In this document: piece after piece, positions 14,226 through 23,325 of the stretch
Numbering within the stretch: the stretch's first letter is position 1
How the letters are laid out: every line of letters starts with the position of its first letter
Assembly (NCBI GenBank): GCA_900538575.1
Contig: UPZA01000011.1
Location: 1-64,000 of the forward strand
Length of the DNA: 64,000 nt
Direction: 5' to 3'
DNA from: an uncultured Ruminococcus sp.
GTDB taxonomy: Bacteria; Bacillota; Clostridia; Oscillospirales; Ruminococcaceae
The notes under the pieces: generated by a model
What the model saw: the letters and a program-made list of their open reading frames with translations, nothing else
What the model was told of the DNA's origin: nothing
The model's database searches: none
Made by a program: the position numbers and the translations under genes

Positions 14226-16112
14226 ATGGTTGAAAGAAAACTATGTATGGGGTGTATGGAAAATAAGGGTTCGGCCAAGGTTTGTCCGAATTGCGGCTAT
14301 GTAGAGAATACCCCGTCTCTTCCGTCATATATTATACCGGGAACTGTTCTTCATGAAAGATATCTGGTCGGAAAGCTTTTGAGCTCAAACGGTCAGGGAG
14401 CTACTTATATAGCGTATGATACGGCAGTTAGCTGCAAGGTGCTGCTTAACGAATATATGCCTGACGGATTATGCGTCAGAGTAAAGGGCAAGCCTACTAT
14501 AAGCGTAAATTATAATAATCTTGCACAGTACAAGGCGCTCATGGCTGAATATACCGAGCTTAATAAATCCCTTGCCAAAATGCGAAGCCTGAGCAGTCAT
14601 TTATCGCCTACTCTTGATTTGTTTGCGGAGAATAATTCGACTTATGCGGTATATGAATATATTGACGGAGTCAGGCTTGTTGATTATCTGAAGGAAAATG
14701 CAGGCGAGCTGAGCTGGAGCGAGGTTTCCGCAATGTTTCCGCCTCTTTTTACTACCTTGAGTCTTGTACATAATGCCGGAGTTTTACACAGGGGAATTAG
14801 TCCTGATACTATATATGTTACTGATAAGGGCGAATTAAAGCTTACTGACTTCTGTATATCGGCAGTCAGAACGGCTAATACCGAACTAAAAAATGAAATA
14901 TTCTCAGGCTATGCTGCACCCGAGCAGTATTCAGCGGCAAGCCGCCAGGGAACATGGACGGATGTTTACGGTATATGCGCTGTTCTATATAGAATTTTAA
15001 CGGGATCCAAGCCTGATTCTGCAAATGTAAGATTGGAGAAGGATAATCTATATACGCCTCAGGAGCTAAATTCAAATATACCAAAGCATGTATCGGATGT
15101 TATTATGAAGGGCATGAGTCTTTCGGGAGATGACAGGATACAGACAATAACAGAGCTTGTTACAGCGTTGTTTGATCAGCCTGCAATAGGTATCGGTCAG
15201 ACTCAGACGCTTACTATATCAAGAAACGGTATATATGAAAACGATCAGTATACTGATGATGAAAATTTGTATTCGCCTGAGGAAGACGAAGACGGATATT
15301 ACGATGATGAATACGACGATTATGACGATTATGACGAGGCTGAGGTTGAGGGAAATGATGTTTCAACCTTTGATAAAATAAAGATTCCTGTTATAATCGG
15401 CGTATTGCTTGTGGCTATAATTCTGGTGATAGTCGTAATTTTATTTAAATTATTTACCGGAGATAACAGCAGCAGGCTTCGAGATAATTATTCAAGCGAC
15501 GAAAGCTCAATAAGCGATAATATCGTAGATATTACTGAAGAAACAGAGCCGGAGGAAACCAAGGAATCTAAAGCGGAAAATAAAATGCCGGATCTGATTG
15601 GACAGAGATATGAGGATATTAAATCAAAAATCGAAGAAAAATATAATATCAAAATCAGCGCTGATTTTGAATATAACGGAGAATATCAGGAAGGCTTGAT
15701 TTTCTGGCAGGAAGTTGAGAAGGGAAAGAAAATCAAAGAAGGAGATACGGTAAAAATCAAAGTCAGCAAGGGAACTGAAAAGGTTGAGGTTCCTGATTTT
15801 GAAGGCTATACATTTGATGAATATACGGAGCTTCTTGATGAGTTAAATATACCTTATACCGAAGTAACTGAGATTAATTATGAATATGAGGACGGATATG
15901 TTACTAAAGTAAGTCCGGGTCCGGGTAAGGAAATTAATATAACCGATGATGAAATTTTAACGGTTTATTACGCTAAGAATCCAGAGCCTACGGAAGCGCC
16001 TACAGAGCCTCCGACGGAAGCGCCGACCAAGGCTCCCGAACCGGAGACGCCTGCAACAGATCCCCCGGCAGACGAGCCCGAGGAGTCTGTTCCTGATGTA
16101 ATAATTGAATAA
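14226..16112 (+). CDS. Zinc-ribbon / pseudokinase / transmembrane / PASTA protein
   Basis: A 628-residue membrane protein. In order: a zinc ribbon (CxxC at 7/10 and 20/23), a Hanks-type kinase fold (about 45-320), an Asp/Glu/Tyr-rich stretch (about 340-380), one transmembrane helix (about 387-408), two PASTA repeats (about 450-590) and a Pro/Thr/Glu tail. The kinase appears inactive: the VAIK lysine is Asn75 (VLLNEY), HRD is HRG with Gly190 replacing the catalytic Asp, the following Lys is Ser192, and DFG reads DFC (208-210). PASTA domains bind peptidoglycan or muropeptides in PrkC/StkP. A cell-wall-sensing scaffold is inferred. A terminator ends the transcript. Confidence 0.85.
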   Translation: MVERKLCMGCMENKGSAKVCPNCGYVENTPSLPSYIIPGTVLHERYLVGKLLSSNGQGATYIAYDTAVSCKVLLNEYMPDGLCVRVKGKPTISVNYNNLAQYKALMAEYTELNKSLAKMRSLSSHLSPTLDLFAENNSTYAVYEYIDGVRLVDYLKENAGELSWSEVSAMFPPLFTTLSLVHNAGVLHRGISPDTIYVTDKGELKLTDFCISAVRTANTELKNEIFSGYAAPEQYSAASRQGTWTDVYGICAVLYRILTGSKPDSANVRLEKDNLYTPQELNSNIPKHVSDVIMKGMSLSGDDRIQTITELVTALFDQPAIGIGQTQTLTISRNGIYENDQYTDDENLYSPEEDEDGYYDDEYDDYDDYDEAEVEGNDVSTFDKIKIPVIIGVLLVAIILVIVVILFKLFTGDNSSRLRDNYSSDESSISDNIVDITEETEPEETKESKAENKMPDLIGQRYEDIKSKIEEKYNIKISADFEYNGEYQEGLIFWQEVEKGKKIKEGDTVKIKVSKGTEKVEVPDFEGYTFDEYTELLDELNIPYTEVTEINYEYEDGYVTKVSPGPGKEINITDDEILTVYYAKNPEPTEAPTEPPTEAPTKAPEPETPATDPPADEPEESVPDVIIE

Positions 16113-16116
16113 AAAT

Positions 16117-16148
16117 AAAACTGACGCTTTACAGGGCGTCAGTTTTTT
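16117..16148. terminator. Bidirectional terminator, pseudokinase gene / mreB
   Basis: ACTGACGC (16120-16127) pairs with GCGTCAGT (16136-16143), with A-rich left and T-rich right flanks, between convergent genes. Confidence 0.85.
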
Positions 16149-16149
16149 G

Positions 16150-17166
16150 TTATTTATATTGATAAAGAGCGACGTTTTCAAAGCCGTCAAGAAGACTGTC
16201 CAGACGTTTGAAGGCTTGAATAGTTCCCCTTGCCACGCATCCCATAGGATCCTTGGCAATATTGCATTTTACACCGAGAGTTCTGTTAATAAGCTTGTCG
16301 ATACCTCCTAAATTTGCTCCGCCTCCTGTCAGCAGAATACCGTTTTCATAAATATCGCCTACTAATTCAGGAGGAGTATCCTCAAGCAAATTTCTTATGG
16401 CGTCAACTATCTCAAATACCTCGTCTTCAATGGCGTCGAATACTTCAAGCTCACTTATATTTATCATTTCCGGCAGACCTTTAAGCAGATTCCTTCCTCC
16501 GATGTTCATTCTGACATCGTCGCTGGGATCATAAAGATTTGTAAGCTCTTTTTTTATCTGTTCGGCTGTTCTGTCGCCTATAAGCAGCTTATGCCTTTTC
16601 TGTACATATCTTACAATAGCCTGATCAAGCATTGTTCCGGCGGTTTTTATCGAACGGGAGGTTACTACTCCGTTCATAGAAACGACCGCTACGTCAGTAG
16701 TGCCTCCTCCGATGTCTACTACAAGATGACCTCTTGCCTTAGACATATTTACACCGGCGCCCAGCATTGCGGCTATAGGCTCTTGAATAAGATAAACCTT
16801 TCTTGAGCCGGCGTTCATGGCTGCTTCAACAACTGCACGGCTTTCAACGTCAGTTATAAAAGACGGAACGCAAATAACTATTCTTGGTTTAACAAGCCTG
16901 TGACCGCTGGCCTTATGTACAAACTCTCTTATTAGACATTGAGTCATTTCATCGTCGGAAATAACTCCGCATGAAAGAGGACGTATAACGGAAATATACT
17001 CCGGCGCTTTACCCACCATTCTATATGCCTTTTTGCCTATTGCCACTATTTTATTTGTCCTTTTATTAACTGCAATTACGGAAGGTTCGTTTAATACGAC
17101 TCCTTTTCCGTTTACCGCAATAACGATATTAGCGGTTCCCAAATCTATTCCAATATCCTGTGCCAT
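16150..17166 (-). CDS. mreB: MreB/Mbl family rod-shape actin homologue
   Basis: A 338-residue bacterial actin that organises lateral cell-wall synthesis beneath the membrane. The phosphate-1 motif is GIDLGTANIVI, phosphate-2 is VVDIGGGTTDVAVVS, and the adenosine motif is ILLTGGGANLGG, with IQEPIAAMLGAG between. Length is typical. It is not accompanied by mreC/mreD, so it may be the Mbl-like paralogue rather than the mreBCD copy. It is read from the comF/recD2 side with only 7 bases between it and the comF-family gene. The Lys-Asn-rich N-terminal amphipathic helix of some MreBs is not evident. Confidence 0.92.
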   Translation of the reverse strand: MAQDIGIDLGTANIVIAVNGKGVVLNEPSVIAVNKRTNKIVAIGKKAYRMVGKAPEYISVIRPLSCGVISDDEMTQCLIREFVHKASGHRLVKPRIVICVPSFITDVESRAVVEAAMNAGSRKVYLIQEPIAAMLGAGVNMSKARGHLVVDIGGGTTDVAVVSMNGVVTSRSIKTAGTMLDQAIVRYVQKRHKLLIGDRTAEQIKKELTNLYDPSDDVRMNIGGRNLLKGLPEMINISELEVFDAIEDEVFEIVDAIRNLLEDTPPELVGDIYENGILLTGGGANLGGIDKLINRTLGVKCNIAKDPMGCVARGTIQAFKRLDSLLDGFENVALYQYK

Positions 17167-17173
17167 ATTTCTT

Positions 17174-17848
17174 TCATTCCTTTTTCAGTTTTGTTGTTGT
17201 CCCTGCAGCCGCGAAAATAACAGACGCGCCCAATTCCTTTAATAACTCGGCGCATCTGTTAAGCGTGCTTCCGGTAGTTATAACATCGTCGCATAATATT
17301 ATTTTCATATTGTCAAGCCGTCGGCTGCCACGGCCGTATGCAGACGTATTTTCAATACGGTCCGATAACCCTAAGGTATGCTGAGCCGCTGATTTATTTT
17401 TATAAAGACTGTCGGTTATTAAGGGAAGGCTGCAAACGGAAGATATTCTTTCAGCTATGATTTCTGCCTGATTATAGCCGCGCTTTCTGTACGATTCTCG
17501 TGACATCGGAACGGGAACCACAGCGTCAGCCCGTATTCCGCTGTCTGAAATTTTTTCACCTAAAAGATTTCCAATATAATATCCGAATTCCTTGTGACCG
17601 TCCTTGAGAGATAAAATACCGTCTTTTGCTTTGCCCTCGTAATAATAGCATGTAAAGATACGATCAAATTGAGCGGTTATGCAGCTGCGTTCGTTTTCCG
17701 TATCTTGCCGGCATATACCCTCTGTATATGTTTCCAGAACGTTTTCACAGTCTTTGCATATGAATTTATTCCATTCGATATATTTTCTGCATATTGGGCA
17801 GCGGTTAGGAAAAAAGATATCCAGAATAAAACGTGAGATATTATTCAT
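17174..17848 (-). CDS. ComF family phosphoribosyltransferase-like protein
   Basis: A 224-residue protein. The N-terminus carries a zinc-binding pair CPICRKYI...CKDCE (about residues 18-34). The C-terminus is a PRTase domain with the signature IILCDDVITTGSTLNRC. ComFC proteins are needed for transformation in B. subtilis and have amidophosphoribosyltransferase-like folds, with unclear chemistry. Overlapping recD2 by 8 bases puts it in one transcript with that helicase. No other competence genes are in the window, so DNA uptake cannot be concluded. Confidence 0.88.
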   Translation of the reverse strand: MNNISRFILDIFFPNRCPICRKYIEWNKFICKDCENVLETYTEGICRQDTENERSCITAQFDRIFTCYYYEGKAKDGILSLKDGHKEFGYYIGNLLGEKISDSGIRADAVVPVPMSRESYRKRGYNQAEIIAERISSVCSLPLITDSLYKNKSAAQHTLGLSDRIENTSAYGRGSRRLDNMKIILCDDVITTGSTLNRCAELLKELGASVIFAAAGTTTKLKKE

Positions 17849-20051
17849 TGCTTCTCATTTCCTCTTTCAGCATAGCGGTAAGGCATGTATAACGGTTTGT
17901 TCTCTTGTTGTTCAGAACCATTTTGGATACTATTTTCTCGTCTCCTATGATTATGAGTAATCTTTTAGCTCTGGTAACGGCAGTATAAAGGAGATTTCTA
18001 TAATAAAGCTTGTCAAAACCTCCAAGCAGCGGAATTATAACAGCTTCAAATTCACTTCCCTGACTTTTGTGGGCAGTAACCGCATATGCAAGCTCAAGCT
18101 GATCAGCCATATCAAAGGTATAGACGGCTATACGTCCATCGAAATCAACTATTAATTCAAGTCTTGCACGATTTATACTAAGTATTTTTCCTATGTCGCC
18201 ATTATAAATGCCCGCTCCTTGTTCGCCGTCCTTGCTCCAGACAATATCATAATTATTCTTAGTCTGCATTATTTTGTCTCCTTCTCTGAAGGTATAAATC
18301 TGCGATTTAACCTCTTTTTTGGAAGGACCTTTAGGATTAAGCTGTTCCTGTAATGCCTTGTTAAGCTCTACAACGCCAAGTATGCCTTTTCTGGAGGGTG
18401 AAATCACCTGAATATCATCAGTCGGAGAATATTTATATGCTTTCGGCAATCTTTTTTTGACAAGATCTATTATAAGATTCAAAGCCAATGAAGGATCTGT
18501 GCGTTTAAAAAAGAAAAAATCGTTATTTTTCTGAGAAAGATCCGGAATTTCACCCTTTACAATTTTATGCGCGTTTGTAACTATACAGCTTTTTTCAGCC
18601 TGCCGAAAAATTTCTTTTAATTCTATAACCGGCAGACATCTGCTTTCGATAAGTGATTTCAGTAAATTTCCGGCTCCTACTGACGGTAACTGGTCAATGT
18701 CGCCTACCATAATAAGCCTGCAATTAAGCTTAAGTGACCTGAGCAGACTTTCGAATAAGATTATGTCTACCATTGACATCTCATCCACAATCACGACGTC
18801 TCCTTCAAGAGGATTGCTTTCGTCATGCTTGAATTTGAGCTTTCCGTTCTGATCATATCCTACTTCAAGCATACGGTGTATTGTTCTTGCTTCTCTTCCG
18901 GTGAGATCCGACATTCTTTTTGCCGCTCGTCCCGTAGGAGCCGCAAGCAATACTGTTTCTCCTTTTTTCTCATATAATGATATTATAGCGTTGAGAGTAG
19001 TTGTTTTTCCTGTTCCGGGCCCCCCCGTCATAATCATGATGCCTCTTGAAAGAGCCGTAGCTATAGCCTGACGCTGAAGCTTTTCATATTTTATATTATT
19101 CTGTTCTTCTTCCATGTCTATAAGCTGTTCATAGTCGTAATCCTCAGGACTTGAAAAAGCTTTCAAAACAGATATTCTTCCGGCAATATATCTTTCCGCA
19201 TTATAATAATCTGCAAGGTATACAAAGCCTCTGTCATTTTTCAAATATTCAAAAATAAGCTCGTCGTCTGTCATTTCATTATAAACGTCGTAAAAGTCAG
19301 ACTGACGGATTTTGAGATACTGACAACAGATTTTTTCGAATTTATCTATCGGAATACATGAATGCCCGGCCTTAGCGTTTTCTTCAAGTATATATGTATA
19401 TCCCGCCTGAAGCCGTTTATGCGAATCTGAAGGAATGTTCATTTCTTTGGCAGCCTCTTCAGCCTTTTTAAACGGCATGTTAATCGGATATCCGCATAAA
19501 CAATAAGGATTGCTTTTAACAAGCTCAATTGCCTGCAATCCCCATTGCTGATATGCTTTCATAGCGTACCCCGCTTTAATTCCATATTGAGAAAGAAAAA
19601 TCATAAGGTGCCTTAAATTAAATATTTTTTGAACCTCGTTGGCAATGTCTTCGCATTTTTTGGGGGATATGCCTTTGATTTCAAGGAGACGCCTGGGATC
19701 CTTTTCCATAATTTCAAGAGTCTGTTCGCCGAATACGTCGACAATTTTTTGAGCCAGTGCAGGACCGATACCCTTTATAGCGCCGGAAGACAGATATTTG
19801 CATATGTTTACAGATGTGTTGGGAAGCTTGCGTTCACAGTATTCGGCCTTGAATTGTACTCCGAATTTCGGATGCGTAACATAAATTCCTTCGATAATCA
19901 GTATTTCTCCGCTTTCAACATCTCCTAATTCACCTACGGCGGTTACAAGCTCTCCGCCTGTATCGATATCAAGAACGGTATATCCGTTGGAATCGTTGCG
20001 GAACAAAACATTTTCTACCGTACCCTCTATTTTTAAAGTCTGATCTTCCAT
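17841..20051 (-). CDS. recD2: RecD2-like DNA helicase
   Basis: A 736-residue SF1B 5'-3' helicase of the RecD2 type that works without RecBC. It has an N-terminal OB-like region, tandem HhH motifs (GIGPALAQKIVDVFG, ISPKKCEDIANEV), Walker A TGGPGTGKTTT, Walker B VVDEMSMVD, the GDIDQLPSVGAG motif and a C-terminal AHKSQGSEF (UvrD-C-like). The ATG at 20051 is preferred: AAAGGAC stands 6 bases upstream, whereas the ATG at 20069 lacks one. It acts in replication-fork maintenance or repair. A 17-base-spaced promoter lies at 20090-20118. Confidence 0.93.
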   Translation of the reverse strand: MEDQTLKIEGTVENVLFRNDSNGYTVLDIDTGGELVTAVGELGDVESGEILIIEGIYVTHPKFGVQFKAEYCERKLPNTSVNICKYLSSGAIKGIGPALAQKIVDVFGEQTLEIMEKDPRRLLEIKGISPKKCEDIANEVQKIFNLRHLMIFLSQYGIKAGYAMKAYQQWGLQAIELVKSNPYCLCGYPINMPFKKAEEAAKEMNIPSDSHKRLQAGYTYILEENAKAGHSCIPIDKFEKICCQYLKIRQSDFYDVYNEMTDDELIFEYLKNDRGFVYLADYYNAERYIAGRISVLKAFSSPEDYDYEQLIDMEEEQNNIKYEKLQRQAIATALSRGIMIMTGGPGTGKTTTLNAIISLYEKKGETVLLAAPTGRAAKRMSDLTGREARTIHRMLEVGYDQNGKLKFKHDESNPLEGDVVIVDEMSMVDIILFESLLRSLKLNCRLIMVGDIDQLPSVGAGNLLKSLIESRCLPVIELKEIFRQAEKSCIVTNAHKIVKGEIPDLSQKNNDFFFFKRTDPSLALNLIIDLVKKRLPKAYKYSPTDDIQVISPSRKGILGVVELNKALQEQLNPKGPSKKEVKSQIYTFREGDKIMQTKNNYDIVWSKDGEQGAGIYNGDIGKILSINRARLELIVDFDGRIAVYTFDMADQLELAYAVTAHKSQGSEFEAVIIPLLGGFDKLYYRNLLYTAVTRAKRLLIIIGDEKIVSKMVLNNKRTNRYTCLTAMLKEEMRSNE

Positions 20052-20089
20052 TGCAAGTCCTTTCAACAAAATAACACATCATATCTTAT

Positions 20090-20118
20090 ATTATACATTT
20101 TTTTTGCATGAAATGCAA
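20090..20118 (-). promoter_or_regulatory. Promoter for recD2-comF-mreB
   Basis: Minus strand TTGCAT (20118-20113), 17-base spacer, TATAAT (20095-20090). The -35 box abuts the stop codon of the upstream gene. Confidence 0.7.
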
Positions 20119-20469
20119 TTATTTTACATTATTTTTTTCAATAGAAAATATTAGATTTTTAAGTTCGTTTGGTTTTGCCACTTCAAGAAAGTTATTTTCA
20201 ATGCAGTAGTTTCTGCAAATATCAAGCTGTTCTTCCGACATGCCGTTATCTACTATAATCAGCTTGCCTATAAGCTCTTCGTCTGTCCATCTTACTTTAT
20301 GTATTACGCTGTCAAGACGTCTGCTTATATCGTCATTTTTATCTAAAATAATCAGCGCGGTAAATCCGCAAGAGCAGTCACGGCACGGCAGTTTCATAAA
20401 GATATTCACCGCTTCAATAACTGCGATTGTACTTATAATAACGATAACGGTCACAGTAATACCGTCCAT
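20119..20469 (-). CDS. Small membrane-anchored hypothetical protein
   Basis: A 116-residue protein of unknown function. One N-terminal membrane helix (about 4-22, TVTVIVIISTIAVIEAVNIF) is followed by a soluble domain with LPCRDCSCG and LIIVDNGMSEEQLDICRNYC. The 'IIVDNGMSEEQ' stretch loosely resembles a glycosyltransferase-2 nucleotide fold, but the protein is far too short. Start at 20469 because AAGGAG lies 9 bases upstream; the ATG at 20478 overlaps that site. It lies 98 bases past yajC in the opposite-to-plus orientation, beyond the yajC terminator. Confidence 0.65.
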   Translation of the reverse strand: MDGITVTVIVIISTIAVIEAVNIFMKLPCRDCSCGFTALIILDKNDDISRRLDSVIHKVRWTDEELIGKLIIVDNGMSEEQLDICRNYCIENNFLEVAKPNELKNLIFSIEKNNVK

Positions 20470-20529
20470 AGCTGTCATCTCCTTAAAATAATCTTATTTT
20501 ATACTATGAACTGAAATTAGCGAATGTTA

Positions 20530-20564
20530 CAAAAAATTTAAGGGACGCTTGAAACGTCCCTTAA
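20530..20564 (-). terminator. Terminator after yajC
   Basis: TAAGGGACG (20539-20547) pairs with CGTCCCTTA (20555-20563); on the minus strand it is followed by AATTTTTTG. Confidence 0.85.
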
Positions 20565-20567
20565 AAA

Positions 20568-20972
20568 TTATTCCTGATTATCCTTATCTTTTTTCTTTTT
20601 CTTATTTTGTCTTGCTTCTATCATAGCTTTTGTTTTATCCGCTCTTGCTGCCGCGGCTTTTTCGCTGACAGTAATATTTTCCTGAATAGCCCATACTTTT
20701 ATACGGAGTTTACTTTTATCGCCGCCCGTTTCAATAACAACAGTATCCTCAGTTTTTTTCACGACAATTCCGACAATTCCGCCTATAGTCATGATTTCAT
20801 CGCCGATCTGAATGCTGTCCCGCATTGCCTTGGCTTCCTTGTCCTTTTTTTTCTGCGGTCTTATAAGCAGAAAATAAAAGAAAAATATAATGATTACAAA
20901 CGGTATCAGCATTGTGAACATGCTGTTTGTAACGTCTGTATTCTGAGACATAACCGTTATAAAATTATTCAT
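20568..20972 (-). CDS. yajC: Preprotein translocase accessory subunit YajC
   Basis: A 134-residue single-pass membrane protein. One helix (about 18-41, MLIPFVIIIFFFYFLLIRPQKK) is followed by the conserved YajC core QIGDEIMTIGGIVGIVVKKTEDTVVIETG. YajC associates with SecDF and the Sec translocon. The C-terminal tail is Lys-rich. It lies 13 bases after nfnB on the same strand, so it is probably co-transcribed with nfnA-nfnB, an unusual pairing because yajC is more often next to tgt or secD. Confidence 0.92.
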   Translation of the reverse strand: MNNFITVMSQNTDVTNSMFTMLIPFVIIIFFFYFLLIRPQKKKDKEAKAMRDSIQIGDEIMTIGGIVGIVVKKTEDTVVIETGGDKSKLRIKVWAIQENITVSEKAAAARADKTKAMIEARQNKKKKKDKDNQE

Positions 20973-20985
20973 TTAAAGTCCTCCG

Positions 20986-22371
20986 TTATTTCGATTTAAT
21001 ATATTCGTCAATTGATTCAGCGGCAGTCTTTCCGGCGCCCATAGCAAGAATAACTGTGGCGGCCCCTGTTACCGCGTCTCCGCCTGCGTAAACGCCCTCT
21101 TTAGTGGTAAGCATATCTTCATTTACAATTAAACAGCCTCTTTTATTTGCGTCAAGTCCGTGAGTAGTAGTTCTGATAAGAGGGTTGGGGGAGGTGCCTA
21201 TTGACATGATAACCGTATCGACTTCGAGATTATAGTTAGAGCCTTCAATCGGGACAGGACTTCTTCTTCCGCTTTCGTCAGGTTCTCCGAGCTCCATCCT
21301 GATACATTCCATAGCGCAGACTCTTCCGTTTTCATCTCCTATAATTTTTACGGGATTATTAAGATTGAGGAATTCAACGCCTTCGTCCTTTGCGTGATGA
21401 ACCTCTTCCTTTCTTGCCGGCATTTCAGCCTCTGAACGTCTGTACACTATGTAGACATGCTCGGCGCCCATTCTCAAAGCGCTTCTGGCCGCGTCCATGG
21501 CAACGTTTCCGCCGCCTACTACGGCTACTGATTTTGACTTTATTACGGGAGTATCATATTCGTCAAGATACCCCTTCATAAGATTGATTCTTGTCAGATA
21601 TTCATTTGCAGAGCACACGCCTATAAGCGATTCGCCCTCGATTCCCATAAATCTCGGCAAGCCTGCGCCTGATCCTATAAACACAGCTTCATAGCCCATA
21701 TCCATGATTTCGTCTACTGAAAGAATCTTGCCTATAACCATATCCTGCATTATTTCAACGCCGAGATCCTTCAGCTTTTTTATTTCCTTCTGGACAATAG
21801 ACTTTGGAAGTCTGAATTCCGGAATACCGTACATTAAAACGCCGCCCGCGGTATGAAAAGCTTCAAAGATTGTAACCTGATAGCCCATTTTAGCAAGGTC
21901 GCCCGCGCATGTTAGACCGGAAGGACCCGCGCCGATTACCGCTACCTTATGTCCGTTAGAAGCCGGCTTCTGCGTATTGCTGACTCCCTTTTCCATTATA
22001 TAATCCGCAACGAATCTTTCAAGACGTCCTATTGCTACCGGTTCGCCCTTTATTCCTCTTACGCATTTGCCTTCGCATTGATTTTCCTGAGGGCAGACAC
22101 GTCCGCAAACTGCCGGCAGTGAATTTGTTGAAGTTATTATATCATACGCCGCGTCGAAATCGCCTTCGGCGACCTTAGCGATAAATTCCGGTATTCTAAC
22201 GCCGACCGGGCATCCTGAAACGCAGGGCTTGTGCTTACAGCTAAGACATCGCTTGGCCTCCTCCATAGCCATAGCTTTGGAATAGCCGAGCGTTACCTCT
22301 TCAAAATTTCTTGCCCTGACCTTGGGATCCTGTTCGGGCATAGGAACCTTTTCTAATGCCATATTAGCCAT
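20986..22371 (-). CDS. nfnB: NfnB / NADPH-dependent glutamate synthase small-subunit-like flavoprotein
   Basis: A 461-residue FAD protein. An N-terminal ferredoxin-like fold binds [4Fe-4S] clusters (CLSCKHKPCVSGCPVG, CGRVCPQENQCEGKC), followed by an FAD GxGxxG site (VAVIGAGPSGLTCAGDLA) and an NAD(P)H Rossmann site (VAVVGGGNVAMDAAR). Next to nfnA, this identifies it as the NADPH-binding large subunit of the electron-bifurcating NADH-dependent reduced ferredoxin:NADP+ oxidoreductase, rather than a glutamate synthase subunit; no gltB is present. GGAGG stands 10 bases upstream. Confidence 0.9.
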   Translation of the reverse strand: MANMALEKVPMPEQDPKVRARNFEEVTLGYSKAMAMEEAKRCLSCKHKPCVSGCPVGVRIPEFIAKVAEGDFDAAYDIITSTNSLPAVCGRVCPQENQCEGKCVRGIKGEPVAIGRLERFVADYIMEKGVSNTQKPASNGHKVAVIGAGPSGLTCAGDLAKMGYQVTIFEAFHTAGGVLMYGIPEFRLPKSIVQKEIKKLKDLGVEIMQDMVIGKILSVDEIMDMGYEAVFIGSGAGLPRFMGIEGESLIGVCSANEYLTRINLMKGYLDEYDTPVIKSKSVAVVGGGNVAMDAARSALRMGAEHVYIVYRRSEAEMPARKEEVHHAKDEGVEFLNLNNPVKIIGDENGRVCAMECIRMELGEPDESGRRSPVPIEGSNYNLEVDTVIMSIGTSPNPLIRTTTHGLDANKRGCLIVNEDMLTTKEGVYAGGDAVTGAATVILAMGAGKTAAESIDEYIKSK

Positions 22372-22389
22372 TGTAACATTTCCTCCTGT

Positions 22390-23217
22390 TTATTTCAAGT
22401 TATTTAGCATACGGCAGTTATGTTCCTGCTCTCTGTATGTTGAATTTCTTTTCATAAGTTCGTCAAAATCAACCTCATGTCCGTCAAAATCGGGCCCGTC
22501 TACGCAGGCATACTTTATTTTGCCCCCGACTGTAACGCGGCAGCCTCCGCACATACCGGTTCCGTCAATCATAATCGGATTTAATGAAACGATGGTTTTT
22601 ATATTGTAAGGCTTAGTTACGCTGCATACGAATTTCATCATTGGAACGGGTCCTATTGCTATTACGGCGTCATATTCGTTTCCGGCCTCGATCAGTTCTT
22701 TAAGGGCGTCTGTTACAAATCCCTTTTTGCCATAGCTGCCGTCGTCGGTACAGACAATAAGATTATCGCAGGTTTTTTTAAACTCGTCTTCAAGTATAAC
22801 AATATCCTTGTTTCTGAAGCCCGTAATTACATCGACTTTCAGACCTCTGTCATATAATTCCTTAGCCTGAGGGTATGCAATAGCGCAGCCGACTCCTCCT
22901 CCGATAACGCATACTTTTTTTGCGTTTTCATCAACATGGGTAGGGATTCCGAGAGGACCCGCAACATCAAGAAGTACATCTCCCTCGTTTAATGAAGCCA
23001 AATGCTCTGTAGTTTTGCCTACTATCTGAAAAATTATGGTTATGGAGCCCATTTCTCTGTCATAGCCGGCTATCGTCAGAGGAACTCTTTCGCCCTTTTC
23101 ATCTATTCTGAAAATAATAAATTGTCCGGCCATTGCTTTTTTTGCGATAAACGGAGCGTGAATGTCCATCAGAACAACCGATGGATTCAGTACGCGCTTG
23201 TGAACAATTTTAAACAT
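22390..23217 (-). CDS. nfnA: NfnA / ferredoxin-NADP+ reductase subunit alpha
   Basis: A 275-residue FAD/NAD(H)-binding protein of the PyrK/FNR superfamily: FAD domain (AGQFIIFRIDEKGERVPLTIAGYD), NAD domain (VCVIGGGVGCAIAYPQAKEL) and a C-terminal [2Fe-2S] cluster motif GTGMCGGCRVTVGGKIKYAC. Together with NfnB, 18 bases downstream, it would bifurcate electrons between NADH, ferredoxin and NADP, a common route to NADPH in strict anaerobes. The upstream promoter and the terminator after yajC define a three-gene transcript. pyrK at 35176 is a paralogue. Confidence 0.9.
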   Translation of the reverse strand: MFKIVHKRVLNPSVVLMDIHAPFIAKKAMAGQFIIFRIDEKGERVPLTIAGYDREMGSITIIFQIVGKTTEHLASLNEGDVLLDVAGPLGIPTHVDENAKKVCVIGGGVGCAIAYPQAKELYDRGLKVDVITGFRNKDIVILEDEFKKTCDNLIVCTDDGSYGKKGFVTDALKELIEAGNEYDAVIAIGPVPMMKFVCSVTKPYNIKTIVSLNPIMIDGTGMCGGCRVTVGGKIKYACVDGPDFDGHEVDFDELMKRNSTYREQEHNCRMLNNLK

Positions 23218-23252
23218 ACTTTTCTCTCCTAATCAATATTACATTAAAATTT

Positions 23253-23281
23253 ATTATAGCATAAAATCAAATCGTTTGCAA
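23253..23281 (-). promoter_or_regulatory. Promoter for nfnA-nfnB-yajC
   Basis: Minus strand TTGCAA (23281-23276), 17-base spacer, TATAAT (23258-23253). Confidence 0.75.
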
Positions 23282-23325
23282 TAGAATCGAGAAAACTTAA
23301 AAATTACTAACGATATTTTTGATAT

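Noticed and set aside
22390..23217. Considered as a second pyrK
   Set aside because: It pairs with the glutamate-synthase-like NfnB and has the NfnA cluster motif GTGMCGGC; the true pyrK stands next to pyrD.
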